Assembly (NCBI GenBank): GCA_002306375.1
Contig: DBRU01000110.1
Location: 1 to 57,892, forward strand
From: Faecalibacterium sp. UBA1360
Lineage (GTDB): Bacteria > Bacillota > Clostridia > Oscillospirales > Ruminococcaceae
DNA length: 57,892 nucleotides
Direction of reading: 5' to 3'
Within the stretch, counting starts at the first letter, position 1. Each line of letters begins with the position of its first letter. The translations under genes and the position numbers were made by a program. Positions 50,983-57,892 of the stretch are shown here, piece by piece. The notes beneath the pieces are model-generated. The model was not told the origin of the DNA and searched no databases. It saw only the letters and a program-made list of their open reading frames with translations.

Positions 50983-52908
50983 TCATTCCTTGCCCGGTTC
51001 CAGTTCGTCCAGTTCCCGCAGCCACAAGGTACAGCTGGCATCGCTGGGCATGCGCCAGTCGCCCCGGGGCGACAACGTGACCGAACCGACCTTCGGGCCG
51101 TCGGGCAGGCAGCTGCGCTTGAACTGCTGGGCAAAGAAACGGCGATAGAAGTTTTTCAGCCAGTACAGGAGCACTTCATCGTCGTACCGCCCGGCGAAGG
51201 CGGCGCGGGCAATATGGTAGATCTTGCCAGGGCCGAAACCGCAGCGCAGCACATAGTACAGATAAAAGTCGTGCAGCTCATAGGGGCCCACTAGTTTCTC
51301 GGTCTGCTGGCTGATCGTGCCGTCCTCGGCGGCGGGCAAAAGCTCGGGGCTCACCGGCGTGTCCAGGATGTCCAGCAGCACATTGTGCAGCGCCTGGTTG
51401 CCGCAGGTATCGGCTACATAGCGCACGATGTGACGCACCAGCGTTTTGGGGATGCCGGCGTTGACGCCGTACATGCTCATGTGGTCCCCGTTGTAGGTGG
51501 CCCAGCCCAGAGCCAGCTCGCTCAAATCGCCGGTGCCGATGACGAACCCGCCGTGCTTGTTGGCGTAATCCATCAGTTCCAGCGTGCGTACCCGGGCCTG
51601 GCAATTTTCAAAGGTCACGTCATAGTCGGTGTCGCTTTGCCCGATGTCGGCAAAATGGCTGCGTACCGTATCGGTGATGTTGATCTCCATAAAGCGCACG
51701 CCCAGCGCCTCACACAAAATCTCGGCGTTGGAGCGGGTGCGGTGGGTGGTGCCAAAGCAGGGCATCGTGATGGCCACGATGTCTTTTGTATCCCGGCCCA
51801 GTACGCGGCAGGCGCGTACTGCCGCCAGCAGGGCCAGGCAGGAATCCAACCCGCCCGAAATGCCCACCACCGCGCAGGCGGCGTGGGTGTGTTCCATGCG
51901 CTTGGCCAGGCCTTCGGCCTGGATGCGCAGAATCAGCTCACAGCGCTCGGCGCGGGCTTCGTCGCTGCCCGGCACAAAGGGCGTTGGCGAAAAGCTGCGC
52001 TGCAACGTAAGCGTGCAGGGGTCCAGGTCAAATTCCACGACGGGCGCATCCAACGGGCAGGGGACAAAGGTGGTGTTGCGTACCCGCTCCTGGACCATGC
52101 GTTCCACGTCCAGTTCGGTCACGGCGCACCCGCTGCCAAAGGGGGCGGCCTCGGCCAATAGAGCTCCGTTTTCGGCGATCAGGTCGTGCCCGGCAAAGGT
52201 CATGTCGGTGGTGCTCTCGCCATGACCGGCGTCAGCGTAAACGTATCCGCACAGCAGTCGGGCGCTCTGCCCGCTTACCAGTTCGCGCCGGTAGGCTGCT
52301 TTTCCGATGGTCTCGTCGCTGGCCGAGAGGTTGCACACCACGGTGGCGCCTGCCAGGGCCAGGGCGCAGCTGGGAGGCACCGGAGCCCACAGATCCTCGC
52401 AGATCTCGGCTCCCAGCACAAAGGCGGGCATCTGGCGGCAGGCAAACAGGAGGCGGGCGCACATGGGTACGCTCTGCCCGGCCAGGGTCACCGTCTGCGT
52501 GCTTTCGGGCGCAGGGGAAAAGTGGCGCTTTTCATAGAATTCGGCATAGTTGGGCAGATGGGTCTTGGGGACCAGGCCCAGCAGCCGCCCGTCGCACAGC
52601 ACCGCCGCGCAGTTGTACAATTTGCCGCCCTGCTGTACCGGCAGACCGGCCAGCACCACCAGATTCAGCCCCCGGCTGGCCGCAAGCAAAGTGGCCAGAG
52701 CCTGTTCAGCCCCGCCGCACAGAGTCTTTTGCAAAAACAGGTCGCCGCAGGTATAGCCGGTCAGACACAACTCGGGCAGGCAGAGCAGCTGGACTTTTTG
52801 TTCGGCCGCACTGCGCATGACCCTGACGATCTGTTCGGCATTGTAGGCGCAGTCTGCCACGCGCAGGGCGGGGCTGACGGCCATGCAGCGGATAAATCCG
52901 TATCGCAT
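50983..52908 (-). CDS. nadE: Glutamine-dependent NAD+ synthetase
   Basis: 641 residues from ATG 52908 (AAAGGA upstream). The N-terminal nitrilase-type glutaminase (about 1-270) has LLCLPELCLTGYTCGDLF (Glu), KTHLPNYAEFYEKRHF (Lys) and LGAEICEDLWAP (Cys). The C-terminal synthetase (about 290-600) has the P-loop GISGGLDSCLALLAAVR and the NAD-site motif GTGDLSELALGWATYNGDHMS. It amidates nicotinate adenine dinucleotide to NAD+ with ammonia channelled from glutamine. The length matches bacterial and mycobacterial fused forms. Confidence 0.97.
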   Translation of the reverse strand: MRYGFIRCMAVSPALRVADCAYNAEQIVRVMRSAAEQKVQLLCLPELCLTGYTCGDLFLQKTLCGGAEQALATLLAASRGLNLVVLAGLPVQQGGKLYNCAAVLCDGRLLGLVPKTHLPNYAEFYEKRHFSPAPESTQTVTLAGQSVPMCARLLFACRQMPAFVLGAEICEDLWAPVPPSCALALAGATVVCNLSASDETIGKAAYRRELVSGQSARLLCGYVYADAGHGESTTDMTFAGHDLIAENGALLAEAAPFGSGCAVTELDVERMVQERVRNTTFVPCPLDAPVVEFDLDPCTLTLQRSFSPTPFVPGSDEARAERCELILRIQAEGLAKRMEHTHAACAVVGISGGLDSCLALLAAVRACRVLGRDTKDIVAITMPCFGTTHRTRSNAEILCEALGVRFMEINITDTVRSHFADIGQSDTDYDVTFENCQARVRTLELMDYANKHGGFVIGTGDLSELALGWATYNGDHMSMYGVNAGIPKTLVRHIVRYVADTCGNQALHNVLLDILDTPVSPELLPAAEDGTISQQTEKLVGPYELHDFYLYYVLRCGFGPGKIYHIARAAFAGRYDDEVLLYWLKNFYRRFFAQQFKRSCLPDGPKVGSVTLSPRGDWRMPSDASCTLWLRELDELEPGKE

Positions 52909-52939
52909 ACACACGCATCCTTTGCTGTTTGTTATCTGT

Positions 52940-52969
52940 ATCATACCATAGGATGGGGACCCCCTGCAA
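52940..52969 (-). promoter_or_regulatory. Promoter of nadE
   Basis: On the minus strand TTGCAG (52969-52964), 18-bp spacer, extended -10 TGGTATGAT (TATGAT 52945-52940). Confidence 0.55.
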
Positions 52970-52989
52970 GGAAAACGACTTTTTCATAA

Positions 52990-53037
52990 GACAAAATGTA
53001 ATATATAGTTGACATAATGTAAGGCGTGTGCTATACT
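52990..53037 (+). promoter_or_regulatory. Promoter of the HTH gene with a direct repeat
   Basis: TTGACA (53009-53014), 17-bp spacer, extended -10 TGTGCTATACT (TATACT 53032-53037). GACAAAATGTAA (52990-53001) recurs as GACATAATGTAA (53011-53022), 21 bp apart; the second copy contains the palindrome ACATAATGT and overlaps the -35, a good place for autorepression. Confidence 0.7.
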
Positions 53038-53089
53038 GTGCCTGTAATCAAGCGAAGGGGGCAGCCCCGGAGCGAAAGGAGGAGGTCCC

Positions 53090-53293
53090 TTGGCCAAAAA
53101 CCTGAAACTGAAAGCAGCCCGCGCCGAAAAGGATATGACGCAGGCGCAGCTGGCCCAGGCGGTGGGGGCTACGCGGCAGACCATCAATGCCATCGAAAAA
53201 GGGGAGTATAACCCCACGATCCGCCTGTGCCGGGCCATTTGCCGGGTGCTGGGCAAAACACTGGATGAACTGTTCTGGGAGGAAGAAGAATGA
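53090..53293 (+). CDS. Xre-family HTH regulator (small)
   Basis: 67 residues from TTG 53090, with AAAGGAGGAGG upstream. The whole protein is one Cro/C1-type helix-turn-helix: MTQAQLAQAVGATRQTINAIEKGEYNPTIRLCRAICRVLGKTLDELF. Such minimal regulators usually control the coupled membrane protein downstream. It overlaps that gene by 4 bp (ATGA) and probably represses its own promoter through the repeats at 52990-53022. Confidence 0.93.
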   Translation: MAKNLKLKAARAEKDMTQAQLAQAVGATRQTINAIEKGEYNPTIRLCRAICRVLGKTLDELFWEEEE

Positions 53294-53790
53294 AGAATCC
53301 TTTTGCAATAAAGAGCCAACTGGACGAAATGCAGATGCAAAAGCTGCTGAACGTCAACTACCGCGGGTTCTGGGGCGTGTGGGGTGCGCTGCTCGTCGCC
53401 GTTGTGGTACAGGCTGTGATGGACGTGCCGGCCGAGCAGTATATGGCCGAGTGGATCATCTTTATGCTCATGTGCGTTTACGGGCTGGAAGAGTATCTGC
53501 GCAACGGCATCTGGACCACATTCGACACGCAGCCCAACGCCAAAACCAATGCGCTGTGGTCCTTGCTGGCCGGCGTGGCGATCGTCGTATTTTATCTGGT
53601 ACGCAACAGCCGGCAGGACTGGTGGCAGTGGAAGTATTGGTTTGGTCCGGTGTGCGTCGGGGCATTTACCTTTGCGCTGACATTTGCGCTGCTGCAAGCC
53701 AGCGCCTGGTTATACTACAAGCGCCGCAAATCTCTGGACGGCGACAGTGAGGAATCCGGGGATACCCGGCAGCCCCCTACGCAGGTCTGA
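53290..53790 (+). CDS. Membrane protein, DUF6773-like, coupled to the HTH regulator
   Basis: 166 residues, four hydrophobic segments (about 28-48, 54-72, 92-110, 120-145). It begins with a soluble MKNPFAIKSQLDEMQMQKLL and ends with a charged, Pro-containing tail. Small HTH plus this type of membrane protein is a recurring Firmicute pair; the function is unknown. Start overlaps the HTH stop by 4 bp. Confidence 0.8.
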   Translation: MKNPFAIKSQLDEMQMQKLLNVNYRGFWGVWGALLVAVVVQAVMDVPAEQYMAEWIIFMLMCVYGLEEYLRNGIWTTFDTQPNAKTNALWSLLAGVAIVVFYLVRNSRQDWWQWKYWFGPVCVGAFTFALTFALLQASAWLYYKRRKSLDGDSEESGDTRQPPTQV

Positions 53791-53832
53791 CCGAAGTACG
53801 GAACCTGAAACAGATGAAAGAGGAGAAAGACA

Positions 53833-54864
53833 ATGAAACAGGAAACAAGCCGAACCGCCCAACGGCAGGAACTGATCTTTTTGCTGATCGCTTTTGGTAT
53901 TCCGTACCTGATGGGCATCCCGCTGTATCTGTGCCAGCAGGCGGGGGGCAGCATCGATGTGTTCCCCAATGCCCAAATGTTTTACCCCGCAGCCGCGGCC
54001 ATGGTGGCGCTGTTGGCAGCGGGCGGGAAGCGGGCGCTGCCCAAGCGCTTTTACGGCCTTTACCTTGCGATCACGGTGTTGATGCTGGCAAGCTGCTTTG
54101 GCGCGCTGGCTGCGCCCGGCCTTGACTGGCTGAGCATTTGCAGCTATGTCATCGTGGTGGGCAGCGTCCTTGCCTGGATCTTGCTGCTGACCGAGAAAAA
54201 AGCCGTGCGCCATGCCGCGGGCCTCGGCTGGCATGGCGGCGCAAAAGCGCTTTTGTATGTGGCACTGTTCATCCTGCTGCGCACAGCGTCGGTGTTTTTG
54301 TCCACGGTGCCCACGGGCGGCCTGGGCGAATACCTGGCTTACTGGGCTACGCCCGCGCCCTGGCTGCTCTTTGCGGTGCTGATCCCCAATTTCTTTTTGA
54401 GCTTTTTGCCCTTTTTCGGCGAAGAATACGGCTGGCGTTATTATTGGCAGCCCCGTATGCAGCGGCGGTTCGGGCCGCGCCTGGGCGTGGTGATTCTGGG
54501 TGTTGCGTGGGGGCTTTGGCACCTGCCGCTGAATCTGTTCTATTACAGCACCGAGACATCGCTGCAAAGCCTGGTCAGCCAGATCATCGCCTGTGTAACG
54601 CTGGGCGTGTTCTTTGCTTGGGCCATGCTCAAGACCGACAATATCTGGGTCCCGGTGCTGCTGCACTACTTCAACAACAATCTGATCCTGGTATATACAG
54701 CTTCCTCCGACATCAGCGGTCAGATCATCTCCTGGGCGGATGTGGGCATTACGCTGGTATTGTATGTGGTGTTGTATCTGCCGGCGTTGGCCTCCAAGGT
54801 GTTTGAGCGCCTGCCGGAGGACCCGGACACTTTGCCGGAGGCGGACTCTGCCGCCGACGCCTGA
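53833..54864 (+). CDS. CPBP-family intramembrane metalloprotease (Abi/CAAX)
   Basis: 343 residues, about eight membrane segments. Catalytic motifs in order: FFGEEYGWRYYWQPRM (EExxxR motif 1), ILGVAWGLWHLPLNLFYY (motif 2, FxxxH-like) and PVLLHYFNNNLIL (motif 3, His and Asn). Members cleave or modify peptides in the membrane, and in Firmicutes are often linked to bacteriocin maturation or self-immunity. The ribosome site is GAGGAGAAAG. It follows the HTH-membrane protein pair by 42 bp with no terminator, so it is likely controlled by that HTH. Confidence 0.93.
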   Translation: MKQETSRTAQRQELIFLLIAFGIPYLMGIPLYLCQQAGGSIDVFPNAQMFYPAAAAMVALLAAGGKRALPKRFYGLYLAITVLMLASCFGALAAPGLDWLSICSYVIVVGSVLAWILLLTEKKAVRHAAGLGWHGGAKALLYVALFILLRTASVFLSTVPTGGLGEYLAYWATPAPWLLFAVLIPNFFLSFLPFFGEEYGWRYYWQPRMQRRFGPRLGVVILGVAWGLWHLPLNLFYYSTETSLQSLVSQIIACVTLGVFFAWAMLKTDNIWVPVLLHYFNNNLILVYTASSDISGQIISWADVGITLVLYVVLYLPALASKVFERLPEDPDTLPEADSAADA

Positions 54865-54885
54865 TCCCTGTACGATCAAACATGA

Positions 54886-54927
54886 AAAGCCCTCGCCTTG
54901 CCGCATGTACGGCAGGGCGGGGGTTTT
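54886..54927. terminator. Bidirectional terminator
   Basis: CCCTCGCCTTGCCG pairs with CGGCAGGGCGGGGG around CATGTA with two weak pairs; it is flanked by AAAA and TTTT. It lies between the convergent CPBP and ACT genes. Confidence 0.8.
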
Positions 54928-54946
54928 GGTCTTTTTTGGGGGCGGT

Positions 54947-55402
54947 TTACAGCTCAAACGCAGCTTTCAGCGCGTCAAGAGCGGTATCCTCGTCCTGCTG
55001 ACGGATCAGCAGCGAAATGTCCAGGTCGCTGGTGGTGATCAGAACGATCTCCACGCCGACTTTGGCCAGCGCGCCCAGGGCCCGGGCGGCCACGCCGCAG
55101 CTGGTGACCATTTCTTCCCCGAACAGGTTGATTTTGGAATACCCGCCCGAGATCAGCGGCGGGTTATCGTGCACCGCATCGGGCAAAGCCACCATGACGG
55201 CGGAAAAGTTGTCGTAGCTGGTGGTGAAGCTGAAATCCACCACGTCCCCGCGGGGCGCGCTCTGGCAGATCATATCCACCACGATGCCCGACTTGGCGAA
55301 CACCTCCAGGTGGTCGGCCAGGCTCTGGGCGCTGTACCGCGCGCCGGGGAAGGTGGTGAGCATGATGTTTTGTTCACTGGAAATTTTGCTGACACCGTAC
55401 AT
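54947..55402 (-). CDS. Stand-alone tandem ACT-domain protein, aspartokinase-regulatory type
   Basis: 151 residues from ATG 55402 (GAGGG upstream). It consists only of two ACT domains like the C-terminus of aspartate kinase: ISSEQNIMLTTFPGARYSAQ in the first, GGYSKINLFGEEMVTSCGVAARALGALAKVGVEIVLITTSDLDISLLI in the second. There is no kinase domain. In the dap cluster it may sense lysine or threonine, or act as a detached regulatory subunit of an aspartokinase encoded elsewhere. Last gene of the dapA-dapB-capA unit. Confidence 0.85.
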   Translation of the reverse strand: MYGVSKISSEQNIMLTTFPGARYSAQSLADHLEVFAKSGIVVDMICQSAPRGDVVDFSFTTSYDNFSAVMVALPDAVHDNPPLISGGYSKINLFGEEMVTSCGVAARALGALAKVGVEIVLITTSDLDISLLIRQQDEDTALDALKAAFEL

Positions 55403-55446
55403 GATCCCTCAAATCCTTTCTGTCGGGCCAAGGCCCGTTTGGTCTG

Positions 55447-56643
55447 TCACTCCATCACGAGGAACTGCGCATCCACGCTTTGTTCCAAAACCTCACAAAT
55501 GTACTGCCGGCTCAAGGTAAAGTTGCCGTGGGCCGCGCCCAGTTCGTCGGTGTAATCCCGCAGCAGGTATACCCGGATGTCGGCATAGCCGCTTTCGTAC
55601 TGGGTCACGGTGGGGTACAGCAGCGGGTCTTTCAAAAGCACTTCCACACTGCCGTCCGGCATCGTGGTCTTTTCAAATTCTATGCTCAGGATCACGCCGA
55701 TCATGTTGTCGGCCTGGGCCTGGGCGCTGATAAAGTTGCCCAGCGAATACGCCACAAAGGCTTTGCGACCGTCCTGGGCCGTCAGCCATTCGGCGGTCTG
55801 GGTGACGTGGGGATGGGTGCCAATGATCAGGTCCGCCCCCTGATCGGCCAGCCACTGGGCTTTTTCCCGCTGGGCGTCGGTCACGGTGTGACTGCCTTCC
55901 ACGCCCCAGTGACAGCTGACCACCAGCACGTCGCAGTTGGGCCGCATGGTTGCGATCTGCTGGCTGATGATGTCGGTCTGGTCCAGGTAGACCACACCGT
56001 ATTCGCTGCCGGACGGGGTGGGAAGGCCGTTGGTGTACTCGGTGTAGGACAAATATCCGATGGTGATGCCGTTTACCGTATGGTAGGACAGATTGTCGTA
56101 GCTGTCCAGATCATAAAAACCGGCAGTTACCACATCCTCTGGCATGGCGGCCCAATGTTCCATGGACGAGGCGATGCCTTGTGCGCCTTTGTCATAGCTG
56201 TGGTTGTTGGAAAGGCTGAACACCCGGAACCCGATATCATACAGTGCGTTGGTGATGTCCCCGGGGGTGGAGAACATTGGATAGCCGGAAGGCTCAAAGG
56301 CGTCGTTGACCAGTGTTTCCTGGTTCAGCCAGTTCACGTCATACCCGGCGTAGAAATCCCGCATGTTCTCGTACGCGTAGGTGAAATCATAACCGCCGTC
56401 CCCGGCGCGCCGCCGCGCCTGATTGTACAGCCCTTCGTGGATCAGATTGTCACCCGTGGCCGAAAACCGAACCGTTTCCACCATGGGTGTGGGTTCGGGG
56501 GTGGGTTCGGGCGTGGCGGTGGGGGCGGGCGTTTCGACTGTCTGCACCGGCAGGGCGTCGCCGGCGCTGCCGCAGCCGGACAAGCACAAGGCAACGGCCA
56601 CGGCCAAAACGGCACGCAGGCGGACAAGGCGCTTTACAGGCAT
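55447..56643 (-). CDS. CapA-family lipoprotein
   Basis: 398 residues from ATG 56643 (GGGGGAA upstream). The signal peptide ends in lipobox LCLSGC. A Thr/Pro/Glu-rich spacer (about 36-54) leads to the CapA/PgsA metallophosphatase-like domain: FSATGDNLIHEGLYN, SLSNNHSYDKGAQG, VVSCHWGVEGSHTVTDAQRE, GTHPHVTQTAEWL and YSLGNFISAQ. CapA proteins take part in poly-gamma-glutamate production or related surface functions; no capBC genes are here. Overlaps dapB by 10 bp. Confidence 0.93.
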   Translation of the reverse strand: MPVKRLVRLRAVLAVAVALCLSGCGSAGDALPVQTVETPAPTATPEPTPEPTPMVETVRFSATGDNLIHEGLYNQARRRAGDGGYDFTYAYENMRDFYAGYDVNWLNQETLVNDAFEPSGYPMFSTPGDITNALYDIGFRVFSLSNNHSYDKGAQGIASSMEHWAAMPEDVVTAGFYDLDSYDNLSYHTVNGITIGYLSYTEYTNGLPTPSGSEYGVVYLDQTDIISQQIATMRPNCDVLVVSCHWGVEGSHTVTDAQREKAQWLADQGADLIIGTHPHVTQTAEWLTAQDGRKAFVAYSLGNFISAQAQADNMIGVILSIEFEKTTMPDGSVEVLLKDPLLYPTVTQYESGYADIRVYLLRDYTDELGAAHGNFTLSRQYICEVLEQSVDAQFLVME

Positions 56644-57407
56644 GACAGCTTCCCCCGCAAAAGATCGTCCATGGTGTAGTATCCGGGGGCGCGGCCTTGC
56701 AGGAATAAAGCGGCCTGGACCGCGCCGCCGGCGAACACACCGCGGCTCTGGGCCGTGTGGCTGATGGTCACGACCTCCTGGTCGCCGCAGAACAGCACGT
56801 CGTGATCGCCCACGATGCCCCCGCCGCGCACGGCGCTGAGCCCCAGCTCCTGTGCGCCGCGCTTCTGACGCACACTGTGGCGGTCATAGACATACTCGTA
56901 CTTGCCGCCTGCCTGGGTGTTGATAGCGTCGGCGATCATCAGCGCGGTCCCGCTGGGGGCGTCCAGCTTGTTGCGGTGGTGCTTTTCCACGATCTCGATG
57001 TCGAACTCGCCGTCAAACAGGGCCACGGCGCGCTTGCACAGTTCAATGAGCACATTGATGCCCACCGACATGTTGGCGCTGCGGAAGACGGCCACCTTTT
57101 CGCTGGCGGCTTCCAGACGGGCCTCGTCCTCGGCATTCAAGCCGGTGGAGCAGATCACGCAGGGCAGCGCATGAGCCGCGCCGTATTCGGCGGCAGCCAC
57201 CGCACCCTTGGCGCCGCTGAAATCAATGAGCACGGCGCCGGGGCAGGGGGGCAGTTCGTCAAGAGAGGCGTACACCGGCACTTCGCCGATCTTGCCGGCC
57301 GCCTGGTCCACGCCGGCTTTGACACGGCAGTCGGTGCGCGGAGCGATGGTGTCGATGAGCGCGTGTCCCATGCGCCCGCAGATGCCTTGGATGATGATAT
57401 CGGTCAT
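56634..57407 (-). CDS. dapB: 4-hydroxy-tetrahydrodipicolinate reductase
   Basis: 257 residues from ATG 57407 (GGAAGTGGA upstream). N-terminal nucleotide motif IIIQGICGRMGHALIDTI; catalytic region VEKHHRNKLDAPSGTALMIADAI, with the HHRxKxDAPSGTA signature intact; EVVTISHTAQSRGVFAGGAVQAALFL at the C-terminus. It reduces the DapA product in the lysine/diaminopimelate pathway using NAD(P)H. 106 bp separate it from dapA. Confidence 0.97.
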   Translation of the reverse strand: MTDIIIQGICGRMGHALIDTIAPRTDCRVKAGVDQAAGKIGEVPVYASLDELPPCPGAVLIDFSGAKGAVAAAEYGAAHALPCVICSTGLNAEDEARLEAASEKVAVFRSANMSVGINVLIELCKRAVALFDGEFDIEIVEKHHRNKLDAPSGTALMIADAINTQAGGKYEYVYDRHSVRQKRGAQELGLSAVRGGGIVGDHDVLFCGDQEVVTISHTAQSRGVFAGGAVQAALFLQGRAPGYYTMDDLLRGKLSCL

Positions 57408-57439
57408 GGTTCCACTTCCTTATCGGTTGATCAAACGCG

Positions 57440-57492
57440 GACAGGGTCCGGCGGCCCGGCAATCCTGCGGAACACGGCGGACCCTGTCTGTG
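57440..57492 (-). other. Hairpin between dapA and dapB
   Basis: GACAGGGTCCG pairs perfectly (11 bp) with CGGACCCTGTC around a loop of about 27 nt. There is no T-run on the minus strand, so it is not an intrinsic terminator; it may slow decay or processing of the dapA-dapB transcript. Confidence 0.5.
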
Positions 57493-57513
57493 GGTTCTGT
57501 TTTTTGCGGGGGC

Positions 57514-57892
57514 TCACAAAAGCCCGTACTCTTTCATGGCGGTCTCCAGGCGCTGCTGCACGGCGGCGTCGGGATCGCAAAGGGGCAGACGCAGCGGACC
57601 GGCCGCCCAGCCAAGGCGGTTCATGGCCCATTTGACCGGGATGGGGTTCACGTCGGCAAACAGAGCATGGCACAGCGGCATGGCCTTGAGCTGCAAGTCG
57701 CGGCTGCGGCGCACGTCCCCGTCGAACCAGGCCTGGCAGATGTCATGGGTCTGGCGGGGCGCCACGTTGGACAGCACGCTGATCACGCCCTTGCCGCCCA
57801 GGGACAGAATGGGTACGATCTGGTCGTCGTTGCCGGAGTAGATGTTCAGCTCCTCCCCGCACAAAGCGGCCACGTCGGCGATCTGGCTGATG
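57514..57892 (-). CDS. dapA: 4-hydroxy-tetrahydrodipicolinate synthase, C-terminal part (runs off the window)
   Basis: About 125 residues of the C-terminal end are visible; the start lies beyond the right edge. YSGNDDQIVPILSLGGKGVISVLSNVAPRQTHDICQAW is the DapA signature around the dimer interface, and NPIPVKWAMNRLGWAAGPLRLPL is the typical C-terminal motif. It condenses pyruvate with aspartate semialdehyde. First visible gene of the minus-strand dap cluster. Confidence 0.95.
   Translation of the reverse strand, partial: ISQIADVAALCGEELNIYSGNDDQIVPILSLGGKGVISVLSNVAPRQTHDICQAWFDGDVRRSRDLQLKAMPLCHALFADVNPIPVKWAMNRLGWAAGPLRLPLCDPDAAVQQRLETAMKEYGLL

Overview
The window looks like chromosome of a GC-rich gut Firmicute of the Oscillospiraceae/Ruminococcaceae kind (Gemmiger, Subdoligranulum or Faecalibacterium relatives). 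This is an inference from gene content and signal style: FMN and SAM-I riboswitches, strong AAGGAGG ribosome sites, many TTG and GTG starts, agmatine/carboxyspermidine polyamine genes, CarD, RecD2, ThyX and a diaminopimelate cluster. I see no insertion sequence, integrase, phage gene or CRISPR array.

Layout. 1-9.3 kb: tRNA-Pro(GGG), then an AT-richer block with a two-component system, a large lipoprotein (repeat-rich N-terminus fused to an ABC solute-binding domain), and on the other strand a four-gene operon in which every junction is a 4-base overlap: two MalF/MalG-type permeases, an HlyD-type adaptor and a MacB/FtsX-like membrane protein. No ATPase is present. A small membrane protein closes the block. 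9.3-14.7 kb: YitT-family protein; PfkB sugar-phosphate kinase, GH42 beta-galactosidase and Fe-S aldo/keto reductase. 14.7-22 kb: an approximately 370-nt structured leader ending in an intrinsic terminator, then a six-gene polyamine operon (speA, speE, carboxynorspermidine dehydrogenase, nspC, aguA, aguB). 22-26.4 kb: NCS2 permease, ferredoxin-like protein with a Crp/Fnr-type operator, CarD, P1 peptidase. 26.5-30.2 kb: glutamate-cysteine ligase-like protein plus a glutathionylspermidine-synthase-family ATP-grasp, DinB-like protein, small lipoprotein. 30.2-34.4 kb: MscS channel, FMN riboswitch-ribU, SAM-I riboswitch-metK, GNAT. 34.5-48.7 kb: P-loop kinase; recD2-comF-mreB; pcrA; thyX-tmk-GNAT-mltG-U32 protease; DUF1294; esterase; ArsC-like. 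48.7-53 kb: sugar acetyltransferase, pta, nadE. 53-57.9 kb: HTH regulator, DUF6773-like membrane protein, CPBP protease; then a dapA-dapB-capA-ACT cluster running off the right edge.

The most distinctive signal is in the first 9 kb. The lipoprotein gene and the permease operon, more than 6 kb apart on opposite strands, carry the same promoter architecture: a 16-base identity (GCTTACAGGATTTTTT), flanking TTTGAG-type direct repeats 21-22 bp apart, the same weak -35 (GGATTT), and a -10 placed 11 bp after the second repeat in both. This suggests that the adjacent response regulator activates both units, so that the solute-binding lipoprotein, the sugar-type permeases, the adaptor and the FtsX-like protein form one regulated envelope module. 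I do not recognise a described system with this make-up. Two other stretches stand out: the terminated leader RNA of the polyamine operon, and the palindrome placed at about -42 before the ferredoxin gene.
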